Positions 47,801 through 58,900 of a DNA stretch of 64,000 nucleotides are shown in pieces. Source of the DNA: Whitmania pigra (lineage: Eukaryota > Annelida > Clitellata > Hirudinida > Haemopidae). The notes under the pieces were generated by a model. It ran no database searches and was not told the origin of the DNA. It saw only the letters and a list, made by a program, of their open reading frames with translations. Numbering within the stretch: the first letter of the stretch is position 1; the number at the start of each line of letters is the position of its first letter. The translations under genes and the position numbers were made by a program. The stretch spans positions 1,313,501-1,377,500 of the forward strand of contig JAJTWR010000067.1 of the NCBI GenBank assembly GCA_021613335.1, written 5' to 3'.

Positions 47801-48100
47801 GGCATTTGGCACAAGAAACTGTTGCTGTCTCTGTTGTAGGATGAGCATTTGTTGATAGTGAGGCAACAACCACGGCAGAGATATGGCCGCCGAAGCAGAA
47901 GCCTGCAAGATCTGTGAAGGAGAGAGCAGTCCTGCCGAGCATGTCGAAACGGAATTCGCCAAAATCTGCTGAATCGTCTGCGACATGTCGAGGAGATTTT
48001 CCGAATCCATGGTGCGAACGTTCGACTGACTAGCGTCGGAAACTTCGGCACTTTCTCCTTCCTGGTCGGACTCTTTCTTTATGGACGAAAAACTATCCAT
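44824..48100 (-). CDS. HMG-box protein, SMARCE1/BAF57-like box, Q-rich
   Basis: Five exons on the minus strand: 47726-48100, 47085-47375, 46335-46469, 45587-45999, 44824-45355; phases 0,0,0,2 close to about 581 residues. Residues ~1-205 are Gln-rich, including a polyQ stretch (QLQQQQQQLQQQQQQ). The HMG box (~206-285) begins KPPKKPLTPYMLFSKEHWHHV and continues TEIGAIIGSMWRELDAEQKLKYNERF, closest by eye to SMARCE1/BAF57 (EIGxIIGxMWRxLxxEEK). HMG boxes bend DNA; SMARCE1 is a SWI/SNF subunit. The C-terminal exon encodes a heptad coiled coil (ASLEKLLHEREEEIAKLRKK). Outside the box I see no SMARCE1 similarity, so it may be a different HMG family. The start could be 48100 or an in-frame codon upstream; the ATG at 48100 is favoured. 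Confidence 0.8.
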
Positions 48101-50337
48101 ATTGGCATGAAACGCGAGAAAAGTCAGTGAAAAAAATGCGCACAATCGAAGTAACTATTACGTTCCTGAAATCGACTCATAGCGGTCACGTTTTTTTCTT
48201 CGATACCATGGCAACAATCAACTAAAACTAATTGAAAAGTTACGCAAGCTTATCACAATTTATTTTACGTAATCCGAAAACCAATAGCACAAGCCAGGAT
48301 TGAGTCTCGTCAAAAATAAACTCATTGATATTCTTAAAACCGTTTCAGTGCTTTGGCAATCGGTAAAATAACCGAGGTGCTATTAATCATATGGAAGGAA
48401 ATTTACTTCTCTTCAAAGTAACGGCTTCAATTTTCAAATCGCTTCGGAAAACCGCCCGGCATCGGAAAAGTAAGAACAATTAAGGTCAGCTGACAGGTAG
48501 GGTTAGAAAGCCCCCGACCCGCGATCAAATTTGCCGGATAATTAGACTAAATTGCGAGAGGAGGCTCCTAGCTTGTTTCAGCCCAAACGCAAACAGTACA
48601 TCGCGCAGTGAGAATCCTTGGCTACAGAGACGAAGCAAAGCCTTTTTAGCGACTGCAGAGATATAGACGATCGTATGCAATATGGAGCCTAGGCATGTGT
48701 GCTGTATACCCATCTGTACACTCGTTCGATGTTAATGATCCTTAGCTTCAGTTCCTAGACGGAGGCCCAAGATTTCTGGAGGTCTGTTTTGTACTACTTC
48801 TGTTATTCGGCCTGCCTGTCCGGTCGCTACCGGGACCCAATTCCGACGGTTTAACTGATAACCGATGCCCTCTAGAAATGCATATCATCTTCCATGCGAG
48901 TGATTTAGTTTCATAATTTTATAATTTTATCCTGCTTTTTACGGCTGTGTTTGCTCTGGAGTCATTCTGTCCTCAAAACATCGAACCCGGTTTTATCGAT
49001 TTCGAAACGTCTCGCATCGGTCATCCTTCGATACGAGATCATTCCGATTACTGATTAAAAAAAGAACGGGAAAGTTTTCCTAGAGTTTCTCTATCGAAAA
49101 GAATCCAGTCATTCGATTTCAGATTTTTAGAGTTTCATAGAGAGCTTTAAGTGATTATATGAAGTTACGATGTATAAATTTGGTACGTTGTTATGATTTT
49201 ATTGTCGACATAGGGACAAGTTTGATTTTAAGCTTTGAACCTGAAAATAACGATATTTAAAACAAAGTCACTGAAGAGTGACATCTTGAGGGAGTCAGGC
49301 GCTATGATGCTACTTAAGGCCGTGCAGTTTCTTGTTTGTTTTTTGATCTTAGTTTTATGATCAAAGGTCGTTCCAACTTTTCAAGAAGAGTGTTATTGTG
49401 GTGTTGTACTAAATAGCACGCATAGCAATGCCTGTTTGCATTTTGACCTGGTCCGTGAGGAGATAAAATTTGAAGAGAGTTTACAAAACATTCACTGCAC
49501 GTGCTTGCTGAGCCTGAGAGCTCTGCTAGGCCTATTTTACTAAAGCATGCCTTCCAAAGCATGAATATTAAAGCAGAAATGTTGTAAACATCACAAATGG
49601 GTGTGTTCGTCTCCTAATTAAGGCAAAACATGGCGAATCTATAAAATACGGCGCACTAACATGCATCCACCCGCTAGCTAGGAGCAAACACCCTCGAGTA
49701 TACTCAGCCTGACTGGAACGAGAATTACGCCGTCGCACATTTATGCCGTCCTTAGCGGTAATAGTTACTTAAGTTAGTTATTGAAATTACATTACCAAAA
49801 ATAATTAAATTTAATAGTCGCGCTAAACGCTAAAGAGAATAAATGAGATTTCATCTACCTAGTGTTCCACATTTGAATCCTAATTGGAGGACCCCACCAA
49901 AAAACTTGCCGCACCCTCGATTGATATATCAACTTTCTCAACTTGTAAAACATATTTATAATTTCACAACCGTGCTGCTTGTTTTATTTGAGGAAATATC
50001 TACACCATGCAAATAGTGAAGAAATGAGATTCTCAGAACACCCACATCGACAATATGCTAGTTAAAACAAGGAAAGTCGGTGCCAAATAAAAACAAACGT
50101 GTTTGCAATTAACACGGTTCAATACGAAACCAAATGTAAATTGTATTTTTAGAAATGATTCTAAAACCATCGATGCTTCTAAATAGACATTCCTTCTTCT
50201 TTACCATTCCTACAAAGTTTACGACAGGTGACGCACAGCCAGGGAATCTGCAGCACCAAATAATAGCATATGACGGATCCAATTCCACGAGCGAGTCGAG
50301 TCACGTCAGCCGGAATTTTTATATTTACAAGTAGCTG
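48101..50337. other. Intergenic between HMG-box gene and TAF13
   Basis: About 2.2 kb. The left end should be the HMG gene promoter and the right end the TAF13 3' UTR. Only short open frames without motifs are present. Confidence 0.5.
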
Positions 50338-51531
50338 CTATTTGCTGTCGTATTTTCCCTCGTCGAATGCCTTCCTTGCCTTCTTGAGTTCCTCGTTCAT
50401 GAGCAGGAGGTCCTTCACCCTCGAGTACTTTTTCGGGTCCTTCCTGATGAGGAAGACGATGTCGTCTGCCGTGATGCGATCGGGTTTGCCGATGTCGAGC
50501 GCCTTTTTTGTCTGGAAGCGATTGGATCAAGATTTAAAGAAACAAGTGAATGGTAGTCATATTAGTTACAAAACTTTAAGGAAATAAGTCACCAATGATG
50601 CAATTTAAAGCAATTTAAAGGCAAACAAAGCTCCAAGCTGAAAGATGAATGCGAATTACTGATTTACATCCTAACAAATCGAGTGTACAAGTGCAGAAAA
50701 TAAGTTGAACGATGACTTGAAATAAGAAACACATTACCATCTCGCAGATGTACTCGATGACCATATCCTCCAGCAAGTCCACAGACTCGGAGTACGGGTT
50801 GGGGTCGTCCCCGAAGCCATACATCATGCACCTCACTGCAGAGACAAAAACAGTTGCATTACTAGATTTGTATAAATAATACAATACAATAATCCCCTGG
50901 AAATACATAGCTCCATAAGTCATTTTTACAGCCTCCATCTCTAAAAAAACTATAATCTAGCCTATAAGTTCAACTTTATTTGACCATTCCTCAATTTCGT
51001 GCAGCAAAAAATAAATTAGAATAATCTTCTAAAACAACTTCAGAACTAACATTCTTTTGTGAACATTTTCTTCTTTCTCTCTAGTGGGACATCATCTTCA
51101 TTGTCATCTTCGTCAATCTTTTTGGAAGCAAATCAAATGTAACGATCATTCCTTAACATACTACTCAGAAACCATTTAAGGTGAAAATTTTAAACCCATT
51201 TAAATAAATTCAAGTTAGATTATTTTAATAAATTATGTCATGAAAATTAGCAGCTGCCCAACAAGCAACCATTCAACATAGCATTACAAAATTGTAGAAC
51301 TCTAAAATTAGTTAAATTTATTTAATGTAGAACACATTCATAATGCTTTCTTAGGTTTCTTAATAAGGCAAGTTTAGTGAGAATTGTAACAAAATGTTTT
51401 TTGAAGCTTTATAAGAATTGCTTGTATTCAGTTTGTAATTTGTAACAGATTGACATGACAGGCTTGTTGTAAAATAAAGTCAAATACAAGGTTAGTAATA
51501 CCTCTCTAAGAGAATCCTGGTTTTCAGCCAT
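50338..51531 (-). CDS. TAF13: TAF13, TFIID histone-fold subunit
   Basis: Subunit of the general transcription factor TFIID; its histone fold pairs with TAF11. Four exons on the minus strand: 51502-51531, 51051-51117, 50738-50835, 50338-50511, phases 0,1,0, giving 122 residues; human TAF13 is 124. After a short acidic N-terminus (IDEDDNEDDVPLE) comes the conserved core LRCMMYGFGDDPNPYSESVD, then DMVIEYICEMTKKALDIGKP and DRITADDIVFLIRKDPKKYS, ending KARKAFDEGKYDSK. The match is nearly residue for residue. The first exon is only ten codons. Confidence 0.96.
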
Positions 51532-52088
51532 TGTTTACGAGAGCTTAAATATTTATTATTTTGGCGACGAATTCTGAAAACTCCGTTGTAAGCAGCAGCA
51601 CAACGCGAACAAATAATACTTTTATTTATTTTAAAAATTTTGTTTATTTTAAATTTATTGTATTTAAAATTTATTTAAGACTTGTGAAATTATTTGTTTT
51701 AATATGTTATATAACATAAATAACATAACATTATAAAATACATTAAATGTATATTAATATACAATTTAAAATTTTAAAAATAAACATTGAACATGTTTTA
51801 AAATTTAACTTAAGTACTACAAGAAAGTAGTTTATAAAATTTAAATAAAAAGTATTAATAATAAATATTTTAAATAAATACAATCAAATGTTTATATCGT
51901 ATAATAATTGTTTTGTACAATGAAATTTAATTTCTTATATTTCTGCCTGGCAGTGTTCCACTTCCTTTCGGATGCGTTTCCCCTCCTTCTTGGGGCCTTG
52001 ATTGTTGTTGGCCACGTTTTAGGCGTTATCCGTGGTAATTTTGGTGCTCTCAAATGATTTATTAGCGGTTATCTGTAACTAGTTTGCA
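51532..52088. other. AT-rich region upstream of TAF13 and the snoRNA pair
   Basis: Very AT-rich from 51600 to 51930 (TTTAAAAT-type words). A GC-richer island at about 51950-52040 contains, on the minus strand, a 27-codon frame (NVANNNQGPKKEGKRIRKEV...) that ends in TAA at the island's left edge and is closed upstream by another TAA. It could be a gene remnant. On the plus strand the same island precedes the snoRNA pair and could belong to their promoter or host. Confidence 0.4.
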
Positions 52089-52171
52089 ATCCCTATGATG
52101 AACGATGTCGTTCTTGAGGACCATGTTCTCTGAAGACTAAACATGTCATCACCTACCGAATCTGAAGGGAT
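52089..52171 (+). ncRNA. C/D-box snoRNA candidate, copy 1
   Basis: Box C ATGATGA at 52095-52101, box D CTGA at 52162-52165, and a perfect 6-bp terminal stem ATCCCT/AGGGAT flanking the boxes. An internal CTGA at 52130-52133 can be box D'. The guide region before box D reads CATCACCTACCGAAT and is identical in copy 2, predicting 2'-O-methylation of the G in a target containing AUUCGGUAGGUG by the D+5 rule. I could not place this target in rRNA or snRNA. Length about 83 bases is typical. It lies outside any recognised host intron. Confidence 0.72.
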
Positions 52172-52247
52172 AAATACAAACTTGATGTACTTTTTTTATG
52201 CATTTTAGAATTATTAATGCAAAAGTTGCGAAGGATAGGTTTTATCT

Positions 52248-52331
52248 TTCCCTATGATGAATGATGTAGTTCTCGAGGATTTATTTCCTCTGAAGACTAA
52301 ATATATCATCACCTACCGAATCTGAAGGGAA
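52248..52331 (+). ncRNA. C/D-box snoRNA candidate, copy 2
   Basis: Tandem relative of the preceding RNA about 160 bases downstream: box C ATGATGA at 52254-52260, box D CTGA at 52322-52325, D' CTGA near 52290, and terminal stem TTCCCT/AGGGAA. The outermost stem pair is T-A here and A-T in copy 1, a compensatory change that supports a selected RNA structure. The D guide is identical to copy 1, while the D' guide region differs (GAGGATTTATTTCCT here, GAGGACCATGTTCT in copy 1). Confidence 0.72.
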
Positions 52332-52903
52332 AGTGCTATAATTAATATCTTCAATCCATTGTGTGAACAGTCGTTTGTGAGCAGGGACTTCCCCAAATTG
52401 CCTTCTTATTGCGAAATCCAAATAGATGACCTACTGAAGTCGATAGATATATTCATTGCATGCAACAAATATGCACTGTGATGGAAGATAACGATTTAAG
52501 CACGTTCTTATATCTGGTGTAACTTGCAATTTGAGAGGGGATTCAATATTTATTCGTAATATATCAAAGCAAATGTACAGACATTTTGTACCATTTTGTA
52601 ATTTTCAAAAAGTCATGTAAACCTTCACTTTCCCCAAGTCAAAAACAAAATAAAATTATGCAAAAAAACATCAATCCCAAAAGAAATTGCACTGACTTAA
52701 CTTTTTAGGTTAGTATATTGTAATGATAGACAAGAAAGTTAAAATCATGAGAACATTGGGTAGGTGTCACAAAATTTAACTTAATAAAGTGCAGATTAGC
52801 CCCACAATTGGATTGTAAAAACTGATAAACTACATCAATGTGTTTAAATTTTAATTCTCCATGCTTTGAAAACCATGGGATAATTTATTGAGACTAAAGG
52901 GAG
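52332..52903. other. 3' flank of SMARCAD1, nothing further recognised
   Basis: AT-rich sequence between the snoRNA pair and the SMARCAD1 stop codon. Probably includes the SMARCAD1 3' UTR. Confidence 0.5.
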
Positions 52904-55900
52904 CTACTTCATCTTCAATGCTTCCTTCAGCATGGAGGCCACATCACCTGAATTCATTTCTTCATCTAAAATTTATAAAATTTCTTATAATCAATTATCA
53001 TTAATAATAAGCAGATGAATGACTTTATACATCTAAGTTATTCAATTATTATTAGAACTAAATAGCTTCAAGCATTCCATACTAGGAAGGCCTGATTGAG
53101 CAAAAGCCATATTCATAGACCCACCTGCGCTTGTACTAGTAACCTCTCTCTCTAACTTGAGTTTTTCTTGGGCACACTTCAACATGGCTTCTTCTATCGT
53201 GTTCTTTCCAATAAGTCTGTATAGCGTCACATCCCTGAAATTTGAATTCAAATCGGTCAATAATCTCCACCTTCGATGCAAGAAAAAGAAAAATCACTCA
53301 ACGGTGTCGACTATGATAAGATTTTGTGTTCGCAATTTGGATCACGAGCATGTAATGAGTAAAAAGCAAAGATGCTGCTAGCACATTGATCATACCATTA
53401 GATTGTACATGGATAAAAATTACAATACCTTTTCACCATCAGCACGTTAATTGTACCAATTGTAATGAGCAAAAAGCAAAGATGCTGCTAGCATGTTGAT
53501 GATACCATTAGATTGTAGATGGATAAAAAAATTACAATACCTTTTCACCATCAGCATGTTAATTGTACCAATTGTAATGAGCAAAAAGCAAAGATGCTGC
53601 TAGCATGTTGATGATACCATTAGATTGTAGATGGATAAAAAAATTACAATACCTTTTCACCATCAGCATGTTAATTGTACCACAGGCAATAATAACCAAA
53701 ACGAACCTCGTTTGCCCAACTCTGTGACATCTATCCTCGGCCTGCTTGTCGTTGTAAGGGTTGAAGTCGATATCGTGCAGGATGACTACGTTGGCGGCGA
53801 CCAGGTTGATGCCCATTCCGCCTGCCTTTGTCGAGAGTAGGAAGACGAAGATGTCGTCGTCCTCACTGAATTGGTCTATCAGTTCTTGTCTGCGGTGACA
53901 ACATTAATTAATTGAGTTAAATAATTGCAACTTATTAAAATAACTAGTAAAAACATTCATGTCATTTGAAGCATGTCATTGTTCTCCAAGAGAAAAAGAC
54001 AAACAATTTTCAAGGTTCTTCAGAACAAACGATAAAGAAAAACGAGATTTGCATGCTCCCCTCACCTTTCAATGACGGGGGTCGAACCATCAAGTCGTAG
54101 GTACTTGTGATTTCTCTCCTCCATGTATGCCTCGACGATGTCCAACACCATCGTAAACTGGCTGAATAGCAGAACTTTATCTCCCTGAAGAGAGTGATTG
54201 AATGAGTTTAAGAAACATGACAAAATAATAATAATCAATAAGACATTGTTGAACTAGTAGCTTACTTTAGCAATTGATTATCATTAATATTAATAATTAT
54301 TATAATATAATGATAATAAATAATATACTAAATAACTAATCAATTATTATATAAATCTAATAATAATAATAAGAGTTACCAGAATAATTAACAATAATGA
54401 CAGAGATATCTCCCTGAAGAGAGTGATTGAATGAGTTTAAGAAACATGACAAAATAATAATAATCAATAAGACATTGTTGAACTAGTAGCTTACTTTAGC
54501 AATTGATTATCATTAATAGTAATAATTATTATAATATAATGATAATAAATAATATACTAAATAACTAATCAATTATTATATAAATCTAATAATAATAAGA
54601 GTTACCAGAATAATTAACAATAATGACAGAGATATCTCCTTGAAGAGAGTGATTGAATGAGTTTAAGAAACATGACAAAATAATAATAATCAATAAGACA
54701 TTGTTGAACTAGTAGCTTACTTTAGCAATTGATTATCATTAATATTAATAATTATTATAATATAATGATAATAAATAATATACTAAATAACTAATCAATT
54801 ATTATATAAATCTAATAATAATAAGAGTTACCAGAATAATTAACAATAATGACAGAGATTTGATATAGAAACCCAAAACGTGACATCGGCATAAAAAAAC
54901 CTTTTTTTTCATGGTCGGCAACAAGTCGTCGAGTTGCTTGAACTTTCCCGACGCGAGGATCTTTTCTCTGGGCAGGCAGTGGTCTTTCAATACCTGGAAA
55001 GTGGAGTCCTTGTCAGAAGTCAGTGTCAATAAGGACTTCATAAAGTTATAGAAAAAACCAAAAAGAAATAAAAAATGCCCTTTTTTTGGCAATCACAATC
55101 ATAATGCTGAATGAAATATAATGAGTCAATTATCCAGCCATCCACTGCTAGTAATGCTATCATCAATCCCATCATCCTATAAATAACATGTGAGCAACCA
55201 TGTGTTCATTTGTCCAAAATGAAAAAGAATATCAGTATGAATACTCGACCCAAGAACATGATTGCAAAAGTATGCTAAGCATTGCTTGCTGACAGCAGCA
55301 TCATTCTGGACTCCCACCAACCTTGTATTTTCTGCAGAGAGAATGGATCTCAAAGTCAGACATGAACTGGAGATCCTCGTAGATGGCGTTCTCGTCTGAA
55401 CTCCTGTGCTCTGGGTCCTTGATCAAGTAAAAAAAGCAACGAGTTATTATTAATGTAATGTAAAGACAATTAGAGAGCAGCTAGATGTTACGACCGGCAT
55501 TATTCGTGGCAAAACAGAATTTTTGTTTGTGAAAATGTGAAAATTTGTAATATTAAATTAATTAATCAAAAATAATTTAAATCTCACTTTAAGTAACATC
55601 TTTGTGATGGCCTTTAATTTAGAGTCTTCGTAATTCTTCCTGTGAAGCAGCTCGTGATTGGCCGCCTTCCTTAGCTGCATCATCATGGATGCCCCCGAAC
55701 TGAGGGGATTCTTCTCCGTCACGTCTTTCATGAACTGAGTCTTGAGGTCGGTGTAAAGGTCCTGTTGACTGGGGGTCAGGGAAACCCTGATTGTGTGTTC
55801 GGTCTTTTTGGGAAGTTGTTGCAACACGTCTGCCTTGAGTCTTCTGAGGAAGAACGGTTGCAGGATTCTCTTGGCTTGCTTCAGGGTTTCTTGAACGTAC

Positions 55901-58900
55901 GTACCCCTGCTGTCATTGGCTGACGCGTCGGTTTTCTCGTTTTTGGCAGCCTGTTGAATATAAAAAGTAGAGTAGCAAAATATTGACAATATGTGAAGCA
56001 CCTAGAAACACTGTGGTTTTAATACAAGCAAAGACTGCTTAATGCCTGTTTAATGGCGAACACATGCAGCAACTCACAGAGAATATTTTTTTCAAGTGAT
56101 CAGTTTTCCCTGCAAATATGTCCGGCATGAGGAAACACAAAAGTGAGATGAGCTCCAGGAGGTTGTTTTGGAGAGGTGTGCCGGTCAATAGCAGTCTCCT
56201 CTCTGCCTGCACGAAGATGCAAACAACAATGACGACAACGTTTTAGAGGTGCAGAAGATTTTTTAAATTAGGAGATATTGCCAATCATAAATTTGCTAGT
56301 TAAAAAAAATGGTATAACTTTTCATCAAATTTTAAATTACGATACTTATTTACCATGACATTATTTTTAAGTATTTTCTAATAACAACTACGAAATTGCC
56401 AAGTGTTGATAAGAATGCTCCAGATATAATAAACGTTTACAATCCACTATTTACAAGATTTTGAAATTCTAATTTGCACAACTGATTCTCACCGATATCC
56501 TGGTCAGGTTCTTGTAGCGACTTGATGCCATATTTTTGAGCATGTGACCCTCATCGAAGATGGCATAAACATACTTGTACTTCTTAAATAGCACCTTGTC
56601 TTCCAGACTGCCAGATGCCATGTTGTAGCTGAACAAAAATATAACATACTTCATTTATGTAGTGCCATATGCATAGCATCAGAAGTGCTTCTTGTTGACT
56701 GTTTTTACAGCGCTCATTTCCAAGGGCACTTGCAGCAGCTCGGGCTGGGTTTCGAACACGACGCATTGGAATTGCCATTACATCCACACACAGAGACCTA
56801 ATGCTTTCAGCCAATCTGCATTCAAATCGAAGGGGCTCAACATCAAACCTAATTTAGAAATACCCCTTTTCCTTTAAACTCCAATACATCCATGCATGAC
56901 AACCGAAATGAGGAAAAAAACTCACGACGTGAGGATGACGTTGACTTCCATTCCCTCGTCCAATAGTTGACTCCTCAGGTCCCTTCTCTCCTCCTGGGTA
57001 CCGTAATAAGGCACAACTTTCATGGCTGGACACCATTTCTGCAACTCCCTCAGCCAGTTATCTGATGAATGTGTAAATCTAGTTACTAATTTATTATTGA
57101 TATTGTCATCATCATCATCATTATTATTATTATCACAACATGATTGGATGATCGAAATTTGAATCTAACCAATGGTTGAAGAGGGACATACAATGACATG
57201 GGGTCCTCTATTTCCCTGCGACAGGAGATGAGCCAGGAAGGCAATTGTCTGAATGGTCTTTCCGAGACCCTGAGCAAAAGCAAAAAAAAAAAAAGAATGA
57301 TTATATGACTCATAATTTATCTATTATTATATTCATTATTACAGAATAAAGCATTTGCCTAATAAATTACAAAAGAGAATAAGATGCTAAATAAGCAAAT
57401 ACAAAAGTGTCTGACCATTTCATCTCCAAGAATACCATTGAGTTTGTGAGAGTGCATCATTATAAGCCAGTTGATGCCTATCATCTGGTAAGGAGTCAAC
57501 TTCAATCTGTGGAATAAAGATGGAACTAACCCATTAACATTTTTATTAATAATCATTTTCAGTTGTCCATGAACAACGATATTGCGTGCCATTGTGCATC
57601 CAAATCCGATTGACATGCAATCATTAACTAAATTCTTATTTACCTCACTGCCCAATTAATTAACATACTTAATTCGAGCAAATCAGAAATGCAACCAGTA
57701 AAACTACCACCAACCCCGGAGAGAGAATTGCCGGCTGCTTGACCAGGTAGCCGCACTTGTTCCGTCCTCCGCTCGGGTGCGTGCCCCGACCCCCCATGAT
57801 GTCCGAAATGGAAGACTCGAGGTTGGCCGAGATCATCTGACAGCTCTCCATCAGTTGCTTGACGTTGTCTCTGACTTTCAGCAGGTCTTGGCATTCCTCC
57901 ACCAACCAGTGGCCGAGCTGTCTGTTTTCTTCAAGTTTTTTATCCTGCAAAGTCATTTACTTAAAAATCAGGATAGAAATATATGGATGTATAGATAGAT
58001 AGACAGACAGATAACTTTCATTTATCACATCGGGTTGAAAATATTCATTCTTGAACTCACAAGATCTTCCCAGGATTCAAAAGGTCTCATGTTGATGACG
58101 GACTCGGCTTTTTTCTTTGAGCATCCGTTCATGGAAGTCAGTTCTTCAAGTGTGGCAGAGCTCAAGAAGCTCAAAACCATCCCTTGCATGATTGGGTCAC
58201 CCTTTTTCTGTGTAAAAGCAAAGTAATGCCTAAAATGTTCATATTTTCCATTGACAAACATTTCCATATTAATTCATATTTTTAATTCTAAATACAAAAT
58301 TTCAACCACTCCTTCTTAATTTATAATGTTAATAAAAACATTAACAGCCATTTACAATTGCAAACTTTAGACAGACAGTTAGATAACTCTCAATTTGTTC
58401 AACAATCACTAAGCTTGAGATGAATTTGATAATAATAATTTTTGTCCAGCATAACACTTTATTTATTGCAGATAAAATAATCATTTTTCCATTTTAAAAA
58501 AATCAGTTTCTAACTCACCTCCTCTTCTTTGTCCTCCTCGTGATCATCGTCATCGTCTGCATTCTTGTCTTTGACTTCCGATTCCGAATCGGAGTCGACC
58601 ACCTTGACCCTCTTCATTTTTTTCACTTGCGGAGAACCTGCTGTCGATCGTAGGAAAAGTGATTTTAAATTTTATGTGAAGCCACAAATTGTCAGCAAAT
58701 TACTTCAGGGTTATAGATTATAATCTATTATTCATCAACAGAACAATGGAATAAATTATAGAAAAATGACATAGACTGTAAATAGAACAGTAAAAGCACA
58801 AATGACATTTTAGATTAAAACACTTGGACAAGCATCAGATATCCAAGAGATGAGTTGGCACAGGTTAAATAGCATCTGATGGATGCAGTACCACATGGCA

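Noticed and set aside
53351..53683. Tandem repeat considered as duplicated SMARCAD1 exons
   Set aside because: The unit has no homology to the protein in any frame once the true splice sites are used.
53640..53706. Continuation of the SMARCAD1 RCHRVGQTR exon into [18 protein letters not shown]
   Set aside because: The frame is open but a donor (ACGAG|GTTCGT) and the phase-matched next exon ([15 protein letters not shown]) restore the family sequence; the extension is intron.
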